NCBI GenBank assembly: GCA_020081605.1
Contig: JAHREC010000016.1
Location: 248,001 to 312,000 of the forward strand
From: Albifimbria verrucaria
Lineage: Eukaryota > Ascomycota > Sordariomycetes > Hypocreales > Stachybotryaceae
Direction: 5' to 3'
Length of the DNA stretch: 64,000 nt
This document shows, piece after piece, positions 47,069-60,222 of this stretch (the stretch's first letter is position 1; every line of letters starts with the position of its first letter). Position numbers and translations under genes: made by a program. Under the pieces are notes generated by a model. It saw only the letters and a program-made list of their open reading frames with translations, was not told the origin of the DNA and ran no database searches.

Positions 47069-48775
47069 GCTGGCTAATATTAGTGGTGGGCAGAAACATG
47101 TGTATTGGTGAGTTCATCCGGGTGTAACAATAAAACGGGGTTGGGAGAAATAAGTAAGCAAAAGCCACTGTTAGTGGAATAGGAGGCTGACCACATCATG
47201 GTGCATTGCATTAGCTGTGGATAATTCTACATAATCCAAAGCATCATCTGTCAGCCTCGGTACGTACCCTTGTTCAGAAATTGGTTTATCTAGCTTTGAT
47301 ACACAGAGTTAATTAATTCTTTGGCGACCGTATTTGCCGAGCAGCATTTATATAGGAGTATTTCACCAATGTCTCCCATGTTTACACCTTCAGCAGCTCT
47401 GAAGGCCCGAGGCGTGAGGATGTTTGATGGTTATATAGTGCTTAAAAATCTATCATGTTTCCTTTATCTAAGCCAAAGCGCAGTCTTCGTTTTTATGTGT
47501 TAAAGCCTTAGTAGCCCTGTATGGGAAGTTCAATCTGCTACCCTGATATAAGCTTATTGTATGTTTCTCGAAACCTTCTGTCTATACTCACCACTCCAAT
47601 TGACCGAATTGGTATTAGGACTGCTATACCGATAACAGCCACTCATCTTGACGCAGATATTACCATCTTAGGCCAGCTTGCTGCGACTGCCTTCCCGGCT
47701 TGTCACAACCTTCTCTACTGATCAGCCTGCCTATCCAGTGGTGATCTTTGCTATCGTCGCTGGAGATTTGAGGTCTATGACAGACCTTCCCTATGCTACT
47801 AAAGAGGCCATGGGCCTCATTAATATAAGAAAATAAAGAATACAGTAGGAGCTCGAGCTATGGTTGGACTATGACCAGGCGTACCGCCTCGAGACGCTGA
47901 ATTGACACAGGATAATGGAAAAGGCGATTCCACATCTCAGTCGTCCCGCGGCCACATCAGACCCAGTACGGAGGAGAGGAGTCACCTTTTCGGGGTTGGA
48001 ATTCAGGAAATGAAGCTAGAACAATGCGGTTTTCATCTTTGCACAAGGATGAGCAAATCTGCTTGGGTGCGGAAAGTGCAGAGGAAGTCGCTCCGCAGAG
48101 ATTTGTCGAATCAAGCTAAGGAAAAGTCCAGTTACAGACATATATAAAGATATTGCATCACTATACAGGTGTTGTGCCGTTTTGCGGATACGTATTAAAG
48201 TATAAACTTACAAAGAGTGCCTCTTGTGTTCTGAAGTACAATGCTGTACATGAGGGTGCAAAACTGCCATTTGGCATCTGCTTGTTGTGCATATTAACGA
48301 GATAACATGAAGTGGTCTTATGGTCAACAATTTACTTTAGAGAATATTATATCTAGTGTGGTTGTAGCAGGAATATTCGTGTTACTCGACATGAATCAGC
48401 CAAACAATTGAAGGACCTGCGAGCCTCCAAGTATGCTGCTTGGAGGCTAATTCTTATTACTTACGGTTAATTAATTTATGCATTATTGAAAATCAGGAGA
48501 AGTATAAAAGAGGTTTGGGTAACTAATTACTCATGATTAAATATTAGATACCAATTGTACCTCAACGACTGAGACTATCTTACTATGCAAACAGGTATAA
48601 TTTTGTTTGAAAGCAAAGCCTTGCTAGAACGATTACAAGTAGGATCCAGCGAACCGTCCCAAGGGGAATATATAGAAAGAATTATATTATATAACGGAAA
48701 GTCTCTTGAGACAATGGACTTTTTTAAATTCCTAAACGTTCAAGCTATCATGACCCAAACTCCAAGCATCGGTGT
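47069..48775. other. Intergenic, no confident gene
   Basis: About 1.7 kb with small frames only (for example 47902-48147 and 48585-48779 plus), none with recognisable features. The left part is the F-box promoter; the part at 48450-48560 is A/T-rich. Confidence 0.4.
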
Positions 48776-50613
48776 CTAACAATTCATGCCAGTTCTAATC
48801 GCAGGTGCATTAATACTAATCAGTTCTGGTCGGCATGATTGGGAGGATAGGCAAGGCATCATCGCTGTCGTCTGGCCTCCCTCCATGGTGTGTTTCCTCC
48901 ATATGAGAAACTTGGAATGAATTCCGTGATTGGAAATTGCCTCTGGTATTTGTTGAACCCGATCTTGATCTGCCGCTTCCGTCGAGACTATAGCTGAAGG
49001 AATGGTTGTTTGGGGATGACTCCTCGTACTGGTGAACCTGGATATTGATACTCGAGCCAGTGGTACAATAGGTAGGGGCTTCATTAGGTTGTTGCGGTGA
49101 GCAACGCTGCTTTTAAGCACTGCACCTAGTTCCACATCTCCTTCATCTTGTGATACGACGGATCGAACATCTTGCGAATGTATCTCTCGTGGTACCGATT
49201 TCGCATCTCCTCTAATGCTAGGAAGATCATTTTCTCCACGAGTTAATTTCCATCCTGTGGAAGGCTCGTATTTCCGCCAGCGCCGAGGAATGAAAGTTTC
49301 GCATATTTTCGAGCGACAACTCGATGTAGTTCCAAATACAATGAAGAGGAAAATGCCGGCCGTCGTGCCCGGAAGAAACAAAAAGAAGGTCGTCCGTGCC
49401 CGCTGCGCGCTCAAGTCTGGCTCCGAAAGGCTAGCATCCTTCTTGAGATTCCTGACGGACTGGAACTGGAAGAGAGCATTCGTCACTTCGAAGCATCTAT
49501 AACGTATCTGTCAGTCTCTATCTGAGAAAATTTCATCTCAATATCCCAGAACTTACGCAAGAATAACAAATGATACAAAAACCGCACCATCAGCCAGCGA
49601 TCATAAAAACTCTTCTTTTCTGAAGTATTGTTCCTTGATTTTCCTGTAGCACTGCTGTAAAGTACCGAGCCAGAGGCGCCTGATACAGCCTCGCTTTGAT
49701 CTCTGGAGTGCTGATTGTTGAATGACCAGTTGGTAATCTTCTTCTTTGTCCCAAGGTAGCGCGCCAAGATAGTGCACATTAGACCAGATCCAATTGCTAG
49801 GCTGATCATTACTTGAAAAAAGAGAAGAAAAAGCAATTAGTTTGGATTCTCCATACAGCGTCCGGAATCATGAGGACTCACATGGAAGATCCGCAACAAG
49901 TATAAAACCAATATAGTTTCGCTGAATGGCGGGAGAACGGAGCATCAAGATTGTTGTTAGTGGCACTAAGAAAGATGCTGCCTTTCCAGCCAAGTTCAAT
50001 CTGCGGATAATTTCTCTCGCACGAGTATTCACTCCAAAACCATAGACTGATTGTGCTAGCTCTCCGGCCCTAAAAGGATAAACCACGTTAATAAATATGC
50101 TAGACAAACTCTAGATGAACTCTTCAGGGTTGTTGGACTTACCAGAACATCACGAGTAATGCCTGGACATTGTATAGGTAATACTCTGCAATAGCGTTAG
50201 TTCATTCTTCGTAGGTGAGCAATGCGTAGGCTTACGTATATAATATAAAACAAGGTCTACCCCAAAGGAAGCATTGGCGATTGCCAATTCTGGGTTGTGG
50301 AAGACTGTGTTCCTCCTCCGAACTGCTCCTTCACGATATCTTCGTATAGAATGATGTCGTGGATTTGTTGGCTAATGGATGCGATTGTGCTAATACCAGT
50401 ACTACCGGCAAGCAAGGTGATGTCTGTCGTTTTGAGCATGAGTGCTATCCACATCTAAGAAACATGAATGGCATACTTACATGACCAACGCTCGCGATGG
50501 GCAATTGTGAGCCAGAGGAGCGTACAGCTGCAGACGAGACTGATGCAAGCGTACGTTAAGGAGAGAGCAGCAGCACCTTCCGAGCCGGAGGGTAACTGAT
50601 CGATACCGGGCAT
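48776..50613 (-). CDS. Seven-transmembrane receptor-like membrane protein of unknown ligand
   Basis: Exons: 50613 to about 50480, about 50447-50236, 50185-50143, 50069-49882, 49811-49557 and 49496-48776; the first intron boundary is uncertain. The protein has about 510 residues. Hydrophobic segments include ALSLTYACISLVCSCTLLWL, ITLLAGSTGISTIASI, VDLVLYYIQYYLYNVQALLV, AASFLVPLTTILML, NYIGFILVADLPLMISLAIG, VSFVILACFEVTNALFQF and TTAGIFLFIVFGT. Before TM6 lies a long hydrophilic Ser-rich loop, and after TM7 a cytosolic tail of about 190 residues starting SSCRSKICETFIPRRWRKYE. This is the topology of a fungal GPCR, but no known class motif was recognised. The frame is one base short at 50295-50296 and at 49577-49581. 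An upstream in-frame ATG at 50826 would extend the N-terminus. Confidence 0.65.
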
Positions 50614-53600
50614 TGCACAAGAATCCTTTGGAATCTTACAGTCATCCTTCTGTAAAACTCTGCTTCCAATGAATGTTGGGCTTGAACTTTTGAGGCTGGA
50701 AAAGCGCAATTGAGAAATGCTACTCATGAAAACGTGACGCACAGACAGGAAAGACAATCGACGGAGACAAGACAAGCATGCTGGCCCTTTGGCAGGTACA
50801 CACATGCTTATGTTTGCTACAACCATCTAGCGTATGACCTTTGCGGTCCCGAGGAACCACTTTAGTCAAGACGCTGGCCGCATCGAATTCTACCCCGCTT
50901 CAGCAAGGGGCCCGTGAAGCGTTCGTGCAGACTCTTTGGGTCAGTAGCTGGTTTCAAGCTAACTCTGCTTGTGTGCCACACCAGTCTGGCTACGGAAACA
51001 CTGATTAGCCGAGGCACCCAAAGTGATAATGCAATGGGCAAGGTTGCATCTAATAGCCTGGACAACAAGTTCCACTCGCCGTTGCCCCTGTCTGGCGGCT
51101 GAAAGAGGAAGGCTGTCGGGACTACGCTAGCGTGTTGGGCTTTGGACCATCTGTTTGGAGAAGTTCATCCCGCCATCGGCGGTAAACACCGTTCTTGGGT
51201 GCATGCAGCAGTGCCTTGTCACTATAAGAGAGTAAATATATGGTGGCATTCTAGTTGGGGCTTCTGCTCTGCACTGTTTGTCACCGCATCTGCGACATGG
51301 CTGTAAGCACTACCTGCCCAAATATTTAGGCACTTGATTCACGCGGTATATGAAACTGCTGTTATAGACTGTTTTCATGTGACTAGTAACTTATAACGTT
51401 AGCCCCTTACGATTGAGAATCTCGCCTACACGTGGTGGCTAATTTCCACATTTTTATGCTAGTCGAGGACCGACGCTAGCCACAAATGCCTAAAAGTTAT
51501 GAGACGGCGGAATCTCTACATTCGGGATAGGCAGTAATGGACCTGAAAAGAATGTCAGCTCAAGTCTCTCTAATTTCCGATGCGACATGATTGTGGCTTG
51601 TTTACCAATCCGTGGTAAGCAGAAGATATGACAGCTAAGAGACTTCCTCGTGCCCTTTGGATTGAAGAAAGAAATGATGCTAATTCGTATGTTATCTAGT
51701 CACTACTCGCATCATTCTAGCCTTCCAGGTTACAACAAAGTTCGAGGTTTTCAGAGCCGGACATTTGGCGTGAAAAGCATATGCTATCTCTGCTGATGCT
51801 GTTCAAATCTGCATGTATGATTGGATATGCTCAGACTTGAGTGGGATATCTGAAATAACCGCTAAGATACTTATCAGTGTTTTAATCTTTGTAAAATGTG
51901 CTCCTGCACTTGACAATGTTATCGAATTTGATGCATGGGGTAGTCGACAACAGCGTTGTTTCCAAATCCTGGGATTCTGAGAAAAACGCTCGAGTTTCGG
52001 CCACACTTGTGCTCTTTGACTCAGTATGTACTCTCGCTCGTAACATTTGTTAACACACGGGCTGGACGTAGGCAGATCTAAAGGTTTTATGATTGATCAG
52101 CCAACTGATGTCCACCGTCAATTAGACAAGAGTGTCGCCATACTAATGTTGTAACTCAGACTACGCTCTAGCCAAAGATAATGTTTACCTACCTTGTGCT
52201 AATTGCTTTTCGAGTAAAGTATAAGCTATACTAAGATTCTAGAGTCGGGCGTGATGAAGATGCCCGGCACATTCGAGACACGTAGACTCATAGCCCGATA
52301 ACGCGTACAGCGCTCCAAGAGCTATATCTCATGTTTGACCATTTATCCAGAGTATTGTCCACTTGTGTAGCAAGGTTTACCATCCATTCCGATTCAAACT
52401 AGTGGCAGTATAAGCTATGTGAGTCGAAACAGAGTTTCTGTTTCAGATTAAAACATCCGTAACATTGGAATGTGGATTTATGAAATGGCTAGAAAGGCCA
52501 GATTTTAGATATTTGCCAACTTAAAAGCAGATTATTGCGTACAAAGAAAAAAAAAGAAGAAGAAAAGCACAGAAGTGGCTATGAAGAACCATGAGCTAAA
52601 AGCGGAGTGTCAAGGAGATATGCTGAGCCTGTTAAAGGTATTTTCAGGTTGGAGAAGGGATAGAAATGCTTCATGCATACATGCGGGTAAATAGCTTGGC
52701 ACCGTCTACCTTGATTGCCTAGACACTATAACCATTTCATCATCTCTTTCTAATGGCCCATTTTGTTAGTGGCCTCAACCGGTTGCATTTAGGCGAAGTA
52801 TATTTATTTGCAGAAATGTTGTTCTCGTAACTCCCAAGAATGATATTTATCACCGGTGATCCCAAAAGAGTGGAATTTCTCCATCCAGGGTTAAGAGCTT
52901 TCTATGTTAGACTTGCTTTCATCATAAGAATAATACAGGCATGATTGTCATTTAGTGTCTATCTCTAAGGGCTTGGAAGATGCCAGGTTAATGCATTGAA
53001 TCGATATTAATATTACCAGAAAGATGGTCGCCTTTTGATATTTCTCTAATTCAATTGGATTCTTGGCATCTTCGATATCCTTAACCTCATTAAGCAGCCA
53101 ATAGCTCCCAGCAAAATTAACCATCAACAAGATTGCAAGCACAACCACCATGTGGCCAATTCTACATCATTTATACCTATGTTGAGAACAACAGGAAAAA
53201 GGTTTGAGTAACACTCAAAAATCACACCCTTGCCAGTCAAAACCCATAAAGAGTCGACTGAGCAAGAAATGCAAGGGTGTGTTTCGGCACTAACCTTGGA
53301 AAGGAAGAACCTGATCATGAGTCAAGTCACGCTGACAAGGTGGAGATTCTTGGCACGACTGTGCAAGCTAATTGCTGGGAGAAAGGTCGAATCTCCACCC
53401 TTGGACTGACGGAATTGTGATAGATTTGCAAGATCGACTGGAATTTGTACCACTGTATTGACTCTACCATTGTATTCTTGTACCCGTCGACTCAAAAGAA
53501 ACTCTCCTCTGGAGTTACTTCCTATCTCTACTGGGAGAACCCTGCGGCAGCGGAGCGAAGAGACCTCTATGATAGAATTATGTCTTAAGAGTCCTAGCAA

Positions 53601-56122
53601 AAGGGAGCAGCACCCTTCTTACCTCTCTGGCCGCTCTTGCGAAACAGCTACCCTACAGTGTAGGGCAGTCCCATCCGGCTGATACCTGAAAAGGTCTAGC
53701 GATCCTCCTTACAATTTGAGTGAACGCCTGGCGATAGCTTCAGGTGGTTAATTGGCCTCACTTTCTGGGGAAAAGACTGGCCCATACGTAGAGCGTTAAT
53801 CTTTTATAATGCCTTCTGCATACTTAGTCCACTATTGTGTTTTCGGTAGCAGGAAGTTCAAGCCACATTTTGCTCATGATTTTGTACTTCAGGAGAAGTA
53901 GAATAAAAAGACTAAGGAACTTGTTACTTATGTCTATTCGTATGCTGTGGCTATCGCTTGAATCCATCCACAGTTCAGATAAACTATTCAATAAAAGTTG
54001 CAGGGGATAAACATGGGCCTTGACCATCTTGCATAGCAGTGATGCAAGAGATTCTTTGTAATGCATTGTCAAAGTAATACATAGGTACGATATGGCACAC
54101 TCGAGCAAGAGATATTCAAGGGGCAACGATGAGAGTATACTAACAGATACCAACGGCACTCTTCAAACAGCATCGGCATAACTCTGAGCGATCGAGAGCC
54201 GAATCCAATAGGGAAAGGAACGCGTGCCTTGCACTGTTGAGGGGTTGACAAACTGTATGATATGAGGTCCCAATTGAAACAAATGTATCGGTGATCAATG
54301 CTCCCAAGGACGAGATACATAGGTAATATTAAGTGATTAATCTCCCCAAACTGTAAGTTTGCGCATCAGATTAGTCTCAGGACCTTCAACACTTCTAACA
54401 ACTCCGGTCTGACATTCCACAATGGATTGGACTAGTTTCAATAACACAACTTGTTTGTGGAAGAAGACAGGATTCTGCTAGGGACCTTCAAATATAATGA
54501 TGATCAGTTTATTTCAAATTTGCGATAAGACAGCCAGGTTTGCTCTTATCTTTCTTAATGTAATGTTCGTCACTACAATTGTGGTCGTGTATAAAACAAT
54601 CTGGTGAATGTCCATTGTTTGTTACAGCTGAGCAATTACCCGTCCTGTGGCATTGGGCCAAAATGTACTGGATATCCTTCACCAGTGCTTTCTCATATGG
54701 AATTAAAATGGAATAAAGCCTAAAAAGAAATGCGACAGCTTCGCACTGTGTATACTCCTGCTTGTAGATAAGCTGGGAAACGTTTGTATTAATCAGTTGG
54801 AAGGAAATCCTCAAAATTACCAAAAGTGACCTGCAGTACCTTATTCCCACTAAAAGAGGTCATGTCTGCAAAGTCTCAGTAAGTCCAGAAAATTAGTCTA
54901 CGGAGTCTTGAATTAGATTTGAGAAATGCTAGGGACCCATAAGTCTGATGTATATCGTAGCCAGCCTATAAAGGAAGCTTTGCAATATAGATTTTGGGAA
55001 TGGAAGAGGCCACCTTCTGGATTGCATTGACTTAAAATAATTGAAATTACATCACTACCTCCGCCAATCTGTGACGGGTAGTGGCATAGTACCGCTTCTT
55101 TTTCTCTAACATTTTTCTTTTGGGGAAGGGGGCGATTGTGCAGGGCAATTCAGCTGTCTTTGGAAATGATGTTGCTCTACGTTAACATACGTGACAATAA
55201 GGTTCAGTTCGCTATCTAGTTGGGTCGTGGTGTCAAAGATGCTAGTATAAGTGAGCAATTATCTCCGTGACGGGTTCCCTAGTTAGAGTTTCAATGTCGC
55301 TATAGGATTCCTCGGGCGCACAATAATTTGTCTGGTAATAATCAGGACAGACGAATTCCCATCTTTGTGGTTTCATTTTTCTAACAAGGAACGCTGCTTG
55401 TAAGGTGGTCCAGGTTGGAGTGTTGGGCTTGCATTCATCAGTTTTCCTCACTCGACATTGACTGCACCTAAGATGCGAATAGGAGACAATGACAACATCA
55501 ATCGAAGTCGCAGTGTGCCACTCCACAAATTTTAGAGTGGGGTTAATTCCTCGCTCCTGAATACGATATCAGCCGGTGGTCTGCATGTTGGCTTGTCTAA
55601 GACTATGGAAGAACCCCTCGTTGAGATTCCCTATGCTCACCAATCAAATTGCGATATATCTCGTATTGTAGTCTCGTGACGACAGCCCATCACTGCACTT
55701 CGTATTATACCTAGCCACCTCCCGCAATGCTGAATTTCTTATAGGTAGGTAAGAACGGCCTATAATCCAGCATGGTGAAGCTACGTAATGGAAATGACCT
55801 GTCTATGGTTCACATCGTCGCGTGTTTTTGCAGAAGACTGCTTGGAATGGACTTTCGCCACTCTATGGACGACACGGACTTTGATTCTCGTGGATACGAG
55901 GGGTTTGTGCATATACGACTTTCGAGAATAATTAGAATTACCATGGATATACCAATATGGTCAGATGTAACCTGCAGATGTGCACACCTTGGATAGGTAT
56001 AAGAAAGCAATCCTGCTCCACGTTGTCGTCCTCTTTTGAATCACCCTTTTCACAAGCTACCAGGTTGAGTCACCAAGTCAACATATATCAGCAAAGAGCG
56101 AAATTTATTCTTTATCATCATA
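50614..56122. other. Gene-poor stretch of about 5.5 kb
   Basis: No complete gene can be built. Minus-strand frames at 55242-55526, 54509-54850, 53824-54159, 53124-53600 and 52948-53151 have varied amino-acid content. The last one contains a hydrophobic segment (VVVLAILLMVNFAGSYWLL) followed by a charged helix and a second hydrophobic segment. They may be remnants or exons of a decayed multi-exon membrane protein gene, but no domain was recognised and splice joins were not convincing. The base composition is moderate, not the extreme AT of the two RIP-like blocks. Confidence 0.35.
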
Positions 56123-56590
56123 ATGGCTCTTAAATCTGTCTTTGTTTTGTTTGCCCTTACATCACCTCTGGTGAATGCTCTTGGGAAGGCTCGTGTTGTG
56201 AACAATTGCAACTTCGATGCTACGGCTTGGTCAGTCGATTCCAAGATCAAAGGACCCATTAATCTCAAGGCCAAGGGTGGAACATACGAAGAGACATTCC
56301 ATCGAGACTCTGTTACAGGCGGTATTGCCATCAAGGTTACTCGAGATGCAGATGGTCTTTATACGGGGGCACCTCAGCTCAATTATGCATACAGTCTCGA
56401 CGGCAGCCAAGTGTGGTACGACCTGAGCAGCGTCTTCGGCGATGCGTTCCCGGGTCGCAAACTAGTCGAGAAGAGCGCCAACAGCAACTGTCCTTCCATC
56501 GTGTGGGCGGATGGTACCCCTCCCAAGGGTAGCCAGGTTAAGGTGTGTGCGGCCGACAAAGACGTGACACTTACTCTGTGCGCTGCTTGA
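56123..56590 (+). CDS. Bys1-family small secreted protein
   Basis: This intact single-exon gene encodes 155 residues. A signal peptide (MALKSVFVLFALTSPLVNA) is followed by GKARVVNNCNFDATAWSVDS. The family pattern continues with GGTYEETFHRDSVTGGIAIK, RDADGLYTGAPQLNYAYSL, DGSQVWYDLSSVFGDAFPG, NCPSIVWADGTPPKGS and a terminal KDVTLTLCAA. This matches the blastomyces yeast-phase-specific protein (Bys1, PF04681) family, a thaumatin-like beta-sandwich fold with conserved cysteines secreted by many ascomycetes. The role is not established; members are associated with growth phase or surface interaction. A T-rich leader and TTTATCATCATA immediately precede the ATG. No frame lesion is present. Confidence 0.9.
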   Translation: MALKSVFVLFALTSPLVNALGKARVVNNCNFDATAWSVDSKIKGPINLKAKGGTYEETFHRDSVTGGIAIKVTRDADGLYTGAPQLNYAYSLDGSQVWYDLSSVFGDAFPGRKLVEKSANSNCPSIVWADGTPPKGSQVKVCAADKDVTLTLCAA

Positions 56591-57877
56591 GGAATCAGCA
56601 ATTACAAGAGAATACGGGCTACCATGGTTAGCATGATATTGGTTTAGGATAGGCAACTTAATAATTAGAGACTTCACTGAAAATATACCTCGTTGCCCAG
56701 TGTTGCCTTTTTCTTGTCCATTTTATCAACTAGTGAGAGATGAGTGGTCCCTGGTGACACTAGGCGGTTCCGTACACATCAACCCATCTACGCTATAAAA
56801 CAAACGCGAAAAACTACTCTGCCATAGTTTTGAAGAGGAAAATGAACACTGTTGAGAAATCTCAAGAGAAATGGCCATAGATACGCTACCAATTTTCAAG
56901 GACTTAAAATACTGCTTTCAGTGCTGGCTCTTCTCAACTGAAGATTTCGCGGTCGTTGTTACTCTCACCATTTACCTTTCCCTAAACTCCTAACACTCTT
57001 CTCATACCTTCTTCCTATGAATTGCCTGTGCTTTTATGAATTTTCTCTTCATTTTATTTCTGCTTTCTTCTAGGATCAAGATACATTAGTGAGTAAGACC
57101 TAGGCAGCACCGAGTTATTTGGTAGAAAATAGCCTTTTCAGTGTTCTCATAGATGTAGAACATCACTTTTTGTCACAAACTACACGGAACGATTGCCATT
57201 GACCGCAAATTAGGAAGTGATTTATAAATAAACATGTCCACAAGAGCAACTTGGGGCTAACTGGTGTGAATATGGCTAGATTAAATCAAGTAAATCTCAC
57301 CAGCATCGAAACCACCCAATTTAAGGCACTGATATTTGGACACTCATGGAGGTGTAGGACTGATCAGTCGCAGCAAAATAGCAGGGCATACCTGATGGAG
57401 GGAAGGTCTCTAGGAGAAGTTCACAACGTGAGACAGAGTATGATAGACGTTTTCCCGGATCTAATGCTAATTATCTCCGAGGACGCAGAGCAGCTATCTC
57501 CGGCCGATCTAGTCTTCGCAGCCAGTATCATCTAACCATTCCAAGCTAACCTCGTCTCGGACTTCACCTTTGTTGATTGGTTGATTCATGCACCACGGTC
57601 CGGCTGACTGCCTAAAAAATATCAAAATCTATTGCGATCAGATGAGAAAAGGGTTTGTCCACTGCTCAGCTTCGAATTGCATATGTCATGAACTGCAGGA
57701 TTCTCCGCGAGTTCCGTGATTGCTAGGATCAGAGACATGGGGAAAAGTATAAAGGGCAGGTCGCTTGTCCCTTAAAGAGCCAGGGCCATGCTGCTGTACA
57801 TCCTCTCAGATCGAGATACAGAAAATTGATTGCACACACACACAACTGAAGTCTATCTCAGTTTAAATTTCTTCGTC
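56591..57877. other. Intergenic, no confident gene
   Basis: A 94-codon frame at 57251-57535 has no recognisable features. A short CA repeat lies at 57834-57843, just upstream of the epimerase start. Confidence 0.4.
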
Positions 57878-58794
57878 ATGCGGATCTTTGTCACAGGCTC
57901 TACGGGCTTTGTTGGTACGGCTGTGGTTAAGGAGCTTCTGTCTGCCGGTCACACCGTCATTGGCTTAACTCGCAGTAGCGAGGGTGTCAAGCAACTTCAA
58001 AGCCAAGGAGCTGAACCGCTGTACGGTACCATTGAGGATCTGGATATCCTTGCAAAAACAGCTTCCAAATGCGATGCAGTCATACATTTGGCCTTTGTCC
58101 ATGACTTTGCCAACTTTGCAAGCTCTTGCGCCACCGACCGAGCTGCAATAATTGCCATGGGCGATGCCCTGGCTAGGATTGGCGGTGACCGTGCCCTTGT
58201 TGTCACATCTGGTACTATGATGTTGACAAGCGGCAAATTAGGCAATGAGGATGATGAGCCTGACCTCAGCAATCCATTGGCTGCGGCACGTGGCCCATCA
58301 GAGCTCGTTTGCCTTGACTTTGCCAAAAGGGTGTACGCTCTAGCGTCGTTCGTCTACCTCCTATAACTCACGGTCCGGGATCTTCAGGCTTTATGAGCAT
58401 TTTGGTTCCGATTGCGCTGCAGAAAGGAGTGGCCGCATACGTTGGCGAAGGCCAGAATCGCTGGTGTGCTGGCCACCGTGATGATGCGGCCAGGCTGTAC
58501 CGACTAGCAGCGGAAAGAGGCAAGGCTGGGTCCATCTTTCATGCTGTAGCCGAAGAAGGCGTGACACAAAAAGAAATTGCGGTTCAAATTGGGACACATC
58601 TTGGAATTCCTGTTGTCAGTATTCCTCCGGAGAAAGCCGAAGATCACTTTGGTTGGTTCAAGTTTGGCGCTGTTGCGGATAACGTAGCTTCAAGCGCGAA
58701 GACAAGAGAACGTTTGAATTGGGATATTAGGAGCCCAAGTTTACTTGAAGACATTCCTACCATTATGGACTTTTTGAAATCGCAAGGAGCATAG
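57878..58794 (+). CDS. NAD(P)-dependent epimerase/dehydratase (extended or atypical SDR)
   Basis: This single-exon gene encodes about 305 residues. The start at 57878 places the nucleotide motif right at the N-terminus (MRIFVTGSTGFVGTAVVKEL, a GxxGxxG motif). Further landmarks are TVIGLTRSSEGVKQL, PLYGTIEDLD, DAVIHLAFVHDF, RALVVTSGTMML, VVRLPPITHGPG, RWCAGHRDDAARLYRLA and FHAVAEEGVTQKEIA. This is the pattern of fungal NAD-dependent epimerase/dehydratase proteins that resemble flavonol or aldehyde reductases. The frame is one base short at the A-run 58325-58328; adding it joins FAKKGVRSSVVRLPP. An in-frame upstream ATG at 57830 would prefix the motif with 16 residues and is less likely. It probably reduces a small carbonyl or acts on a sugar nucleotide; the substrate is unknown. 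Confidence 0.82.
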
Positions 58795-60222
58795 GGCGCT
58801 GGGCCTTTTGAAGGGATAGCTACTGCTGTGGGATAAATAGGAATATAGCATTACTAAATAAAATGTTCGGCTTCCATCTAAACATATTTGGACTGCATAG
58901 TTATGCAAGTGGTGCGTTTGTAATCACAAGCTGTCTTAGAAGATCTGCAAGGATCACACGCGGGTAATCATGGGAGCATTCTAAATCACGTCACAATTCA
59001 CAGTGAACACAGTTAGAAGACGGGAGTAAGGCTACGCTAATTTGCCTGCTGACCTTTAGAGAAAGTAGCGCGTGATATACGAAGACGAAGAATTATTCAA
59101 AACCTGAGGTTATGTGTTGCTTCAATATTGTAAGTGGGCAGACCGAATTTAAAAGCAACTAAGAGATGATCAGATCATGTAGGTCTGTAAACGTTTTCAC
59201 GGATTCTCTTGCATTTTAGATAAGAAACGTATAGCCCAATAGTCTATGCTTACTCCTGTACGCCTAGTGTATATTTCAATGTCCTATTTTTGTTTCTCGT
59301 TCGGGTATGTTAAGCCGTAGTTCCACATCATGCGAACACCATTACTGCCCACCTCAAACCTCCACTTCTCCACAAGCGTTTCATGGCAGTTTCCTCCTGA
59401 ATTTGATCACATCCCTTGATATCCAAGTATTTTAGTCTACTCTTTCCATGTGTGTCAGCGAGTCTCACATAATGTTGAGCGGGGATTGCTAGAATTATCC
59501 TCTTTAATGGAAGAAGGAAACATTATGCAAGTACCCACCTTGAGAGCAACTGGCAGCTCCTATGTGTGGATATGTACTTGGTAAAGGGTTGCCTATGAGG
59601 CAATATAATGTATCTTTTACGCAATGAGTATGGCTTTCCTAATCATGTCCTTCTTATACTTGCTTAGAATGTAATGCAACTGCCTTCTTTGAGCGCCTGG
59701 TTTGGCTAAAAACGCAGTCGGTGCCCAAGCGATGCTCTCGGACATTGAACATGATAGCATCATTGTCAATGGGCATATCAAATTCAATGATAAGCTCTTG
59801 CGATTACGTTCGAACAGCTAGTATGGTCTTCACCTTGAACCTCGGTCCAAATCTCCATGTAATGCCTAAATCCTGGCACAGAAATATATCGACTTGCCTG
59901 AACAAGGATAGGATCTTAGGATGTGACCCTAGCGTACCAAAAGGTCTTTTACCCGCTTTCTCTCACCGCCTCCAGCAGCTAATCCAGCACCAACTGGCTG
60001 AGTCCAGCACTAGCCAAATGGCGGAGATGACCTCAAAAAGGTTCCAACATTCTATACCTGTTGGGGATCTTGAACGGGCCGTAAAGCCCTTGACCATTGG
60101 CGTTCAGTAGCAATGTAGTTCAAATATATAATGAAATGAGACAGGCGGGTTTGGGAAAACATGTTAGCAAGCACAAAACGAAAGAACAAAACAAAAACGT
60201 GATAAACATTGACGCTTTTACC
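58795..60222. other. Intergenic, no confident gene
   Basis: About 1.4 kb with small frames only (59721-60110 the longest, no recognised domain). The right end is the promoter of the carboxypeptidase, with an A-rich leader just before its start codon. Confidence 0.4.

Noticed and set aside
57251..57535. 94-codon plus-strand frame
   Set aside because: No signal peptide, domain or conserved motif; composition is compatible with random sequence.
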